DNA from: Halobacteriales archaeon QH_10_70_21
Lineage (GTDB): Archaea; Halobacteriota; Halobacteria; Halobacteriales; Haloarculaceae
Reading direction: 5' to 3'
Length of the DNA stretch: 5,826 bases
Assembly (NCBI GenBank): GCA_003021325.1
Contig: PXQM01000021.1
Coordinates: 5,798 to 11,623 of the forward strand
In this document: positions 5,303 to 5,826 of the stretch, piece by piece
Numbering within the stretch: the stretch's first letter is position 1
Layout of the letters: every line of letters begins with the position of its first letter
The notes under the pieces: generated by a model
The model's database searches: none
Told to the model about the DNA's origin: nothing
Seen by the model: the letters and a program-made list of their open reading frames with translations, nothing else
Made by a program: the position numbers and the translations under genes

Positions 5303-5515
5303 ATGGTGGAGGTCATCGAAGACGAGGAAGACCGAGTCGGGGCCCGCGTCATCCGGCGGAAAATCATCCGGACCGACGACGCCCAGTACCCCAGCGGGTA
5401 CCGCTACGCCCTCCATTACGGCTACGTCGATGGCCGCGGCACCATCCTCCGCTACGACAACGAGAACCAGACGCCCGGCCGTCACGAGCGCCACACCGAG
5501 GACGACATCAGCATG
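5303..5515 (+). pseudogene. TumE-like toxin fragment (DUF6516 type), C-terminus lost
   Basis: The frame starts MVEVIEDEEDRVGARVI and carries YPSGYRYALHYGYVDG (about 29-44), then TILRYDNENQ and GRHERHT (about 59-65). This is the characteristic pattern of TumE family toxins, in which a strand-rich core ends with a conserved His cluster. TumE proteins normally continue for about 30-40 residues with an aromatic, helical end. Here resemblance stops at about residue 67, GC content falls, and the frame merely stays open without a stop into the next gene. No HTH antitoxin gene follows, although TumE is usually paired with one. A good TATA box remains upstream, so the fragment could still be transcribed. 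It is probably a decayed toxin-antitoxin remnant; an atypical full-length fusion is less likely. Confidence 0.6.
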
Positions 5516-5538
5516 AAGGTATGGAACATATCCCATCA

Positions 5539-5580
5539 CAATTTCGACGTGGAGTATCTCAAGAGTGCGCACCGAAATTG
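5539..5580. repeat. 8-bp inverted repeat in the low-GC gap after the TumE fragment
   Basis: CAATTTCG (5539-5546) and CGAAATTG (5573-5580) are perfect reverse complements with a 26-nt spacer, in a stretch clearly poorer in GC than its surroundings. It could be an operator for the following gene or a scar of the rearrangement that truncated the TumE gene. Confidence 0.45.
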
Positions 5581-5650
5581 GGTCGTAAGTGCTGCAGTAC
5601 CGACAGGGCCCACCGGAGCCCCACAACCTATCCACCTCGGGCGCCAAGAG

Positions 5651-5655
5651 GGAGG
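5651..5655 (+). promoter_or_regulatory. Shine-Dalgarno sequence deciding the start of the last gene
   Basis: GGAGG lies directly before ATGATG. It is only one base from ATG 5657 but four bases from ATG 5660, so 5660 is the better start. It also shows that this gene is initiated on its own, not read as the tail of the upstream open frame. Confidence 0.65.
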
Positions 5656-5659
5656 TATG

Positions 5660-5826
5660 ATGAACACCGCAGACATCAACGACCGATCGGCACTGTCGGC
5701 GGAGGAACTCCAGTCGGTTCGGTGTTCGGCGTGCGACGCAGCGCTCCAGTCGCCGGGGCGAGACACGATATCGTTCCTCCTGTTCGACCAGTTCACGGTC
5801 CCGCTCGTCGGCTGTCCCGACCACCT
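5660..5826 (+). CDS. haloarchaeal CxxC zinc-motif protein, 5' part only
   Basis: The first 55 codons are present and the gene runs off the window. After a polar start (MNTADINDRS) comes LSAEELQSVRCSACDAALQS with Cys22 and Cys25. A hydrophobic stretch ISFLLFDQFTVPLVG then leads to Cys52 and His55 in GCPDH. The CxxC...CxxH spacing suggests a small zinc-binding fold. I recall haloarchaeal proteins with the same start that carry further CxxC and CxxH pairs downstream, but their function is not known to me. It is in frame with the truncated TumE-like frame upstream, without an intervening stop, but has its own ribosome binding site. Confidence 0.7.
   Translation, partial: MNTADINDRSALSAEELQSVRCSACDAALQSPGRDTISFLLFDQFTVPLVGCPDH

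Noticed and set aside
5128..5367. N-terminal extension of the Orc-like protein
   Set aside because: It is low-complexity, crosses the TATA box of the gene and the divergent promoter, and family proteins begin at MLWDESVF.
5270..5824. Long minus-strand frame opposite the TumE-like and zinc-motif genes
   Set aside because: It is a mirror frame of GC-rich coding sequence. The plus strand has the recognisable motifs, a TATA box and a ribosome binding site.

Overview
The window looks like a piece of a haloarchaeal (class Halobacteria) chromosome. It is GC-rich and the predicted proteins are strongly acidic. Several genes have TATA-like boxes about 26-33 nt upstream of the ATG, as expected for leaderless archaeal transcripts, and several small proteins are of types I know only from haloarchaea. 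The genus cannot be told from the sequence alone.

Region 1 (1-1465, + strand) is the 3' end of a multisubunit Na+/H+ antiporter (Mrp/Mnh) operon: the last codons of an upstream gene, then mnhE, mnhF and mnhG with overlapping or touching stop and start codons. Between mnhF and mnhG lies a 31-codon frame built from two copies of a 36-nt tandem repeat and linked to both neighbours by stop/start overlap. The operon ends in a convergent junction where the TAG of mnhG and the TAG of the opposite gene share one CTAG.

Region 2 (1462-2662, - strand) is a threonine synthase gene that appears broken. Its zinc ribbon and PLP-lysine part are intact, and the C-terminal part is recognisable in another frame. 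About 50 codons expected between them, including the glycine-rich PLP-phosphate loop, are absent.

Region 3 (2663-4050) holds small genes: a conserved 79-aa protein (-), a divergent 53-aa DUF7331-like protein (+), a TrmB-type winged-helix regulator (-) and a ribbon-helix-helix protein (+). The last has no normal start codon near its domain. The regulator and the ribbon-helix-helix gene diverge from a segment rich in direct and inverted repeats. The stretch 3259-3394 shows no convincing gene.

Region 4 (4051-5826) has an accessory or mobile flavour: a small Orc1/Cdc6-type AAA+ gene (-) with altered Walker A and Walker B residues, a divergent TumE-like toxin that loses family resemblance after about residue 67 with no antitoxin gene following, and the start of a CxxC zinc-motif haloarchaeal protein running off the window. 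I see no tRNA, rRNA, CRISPR array or complete insertion sequence. The best candidates for a second look are the internal thrC deletion, the mnhF-mnhG repeat micro-ORF, the startless ribbon-helix-helix gene with its inverted repeat, and the degenerate Orc/truncated TumE pair. None amounts to a clear new system on sequence evidence alone.
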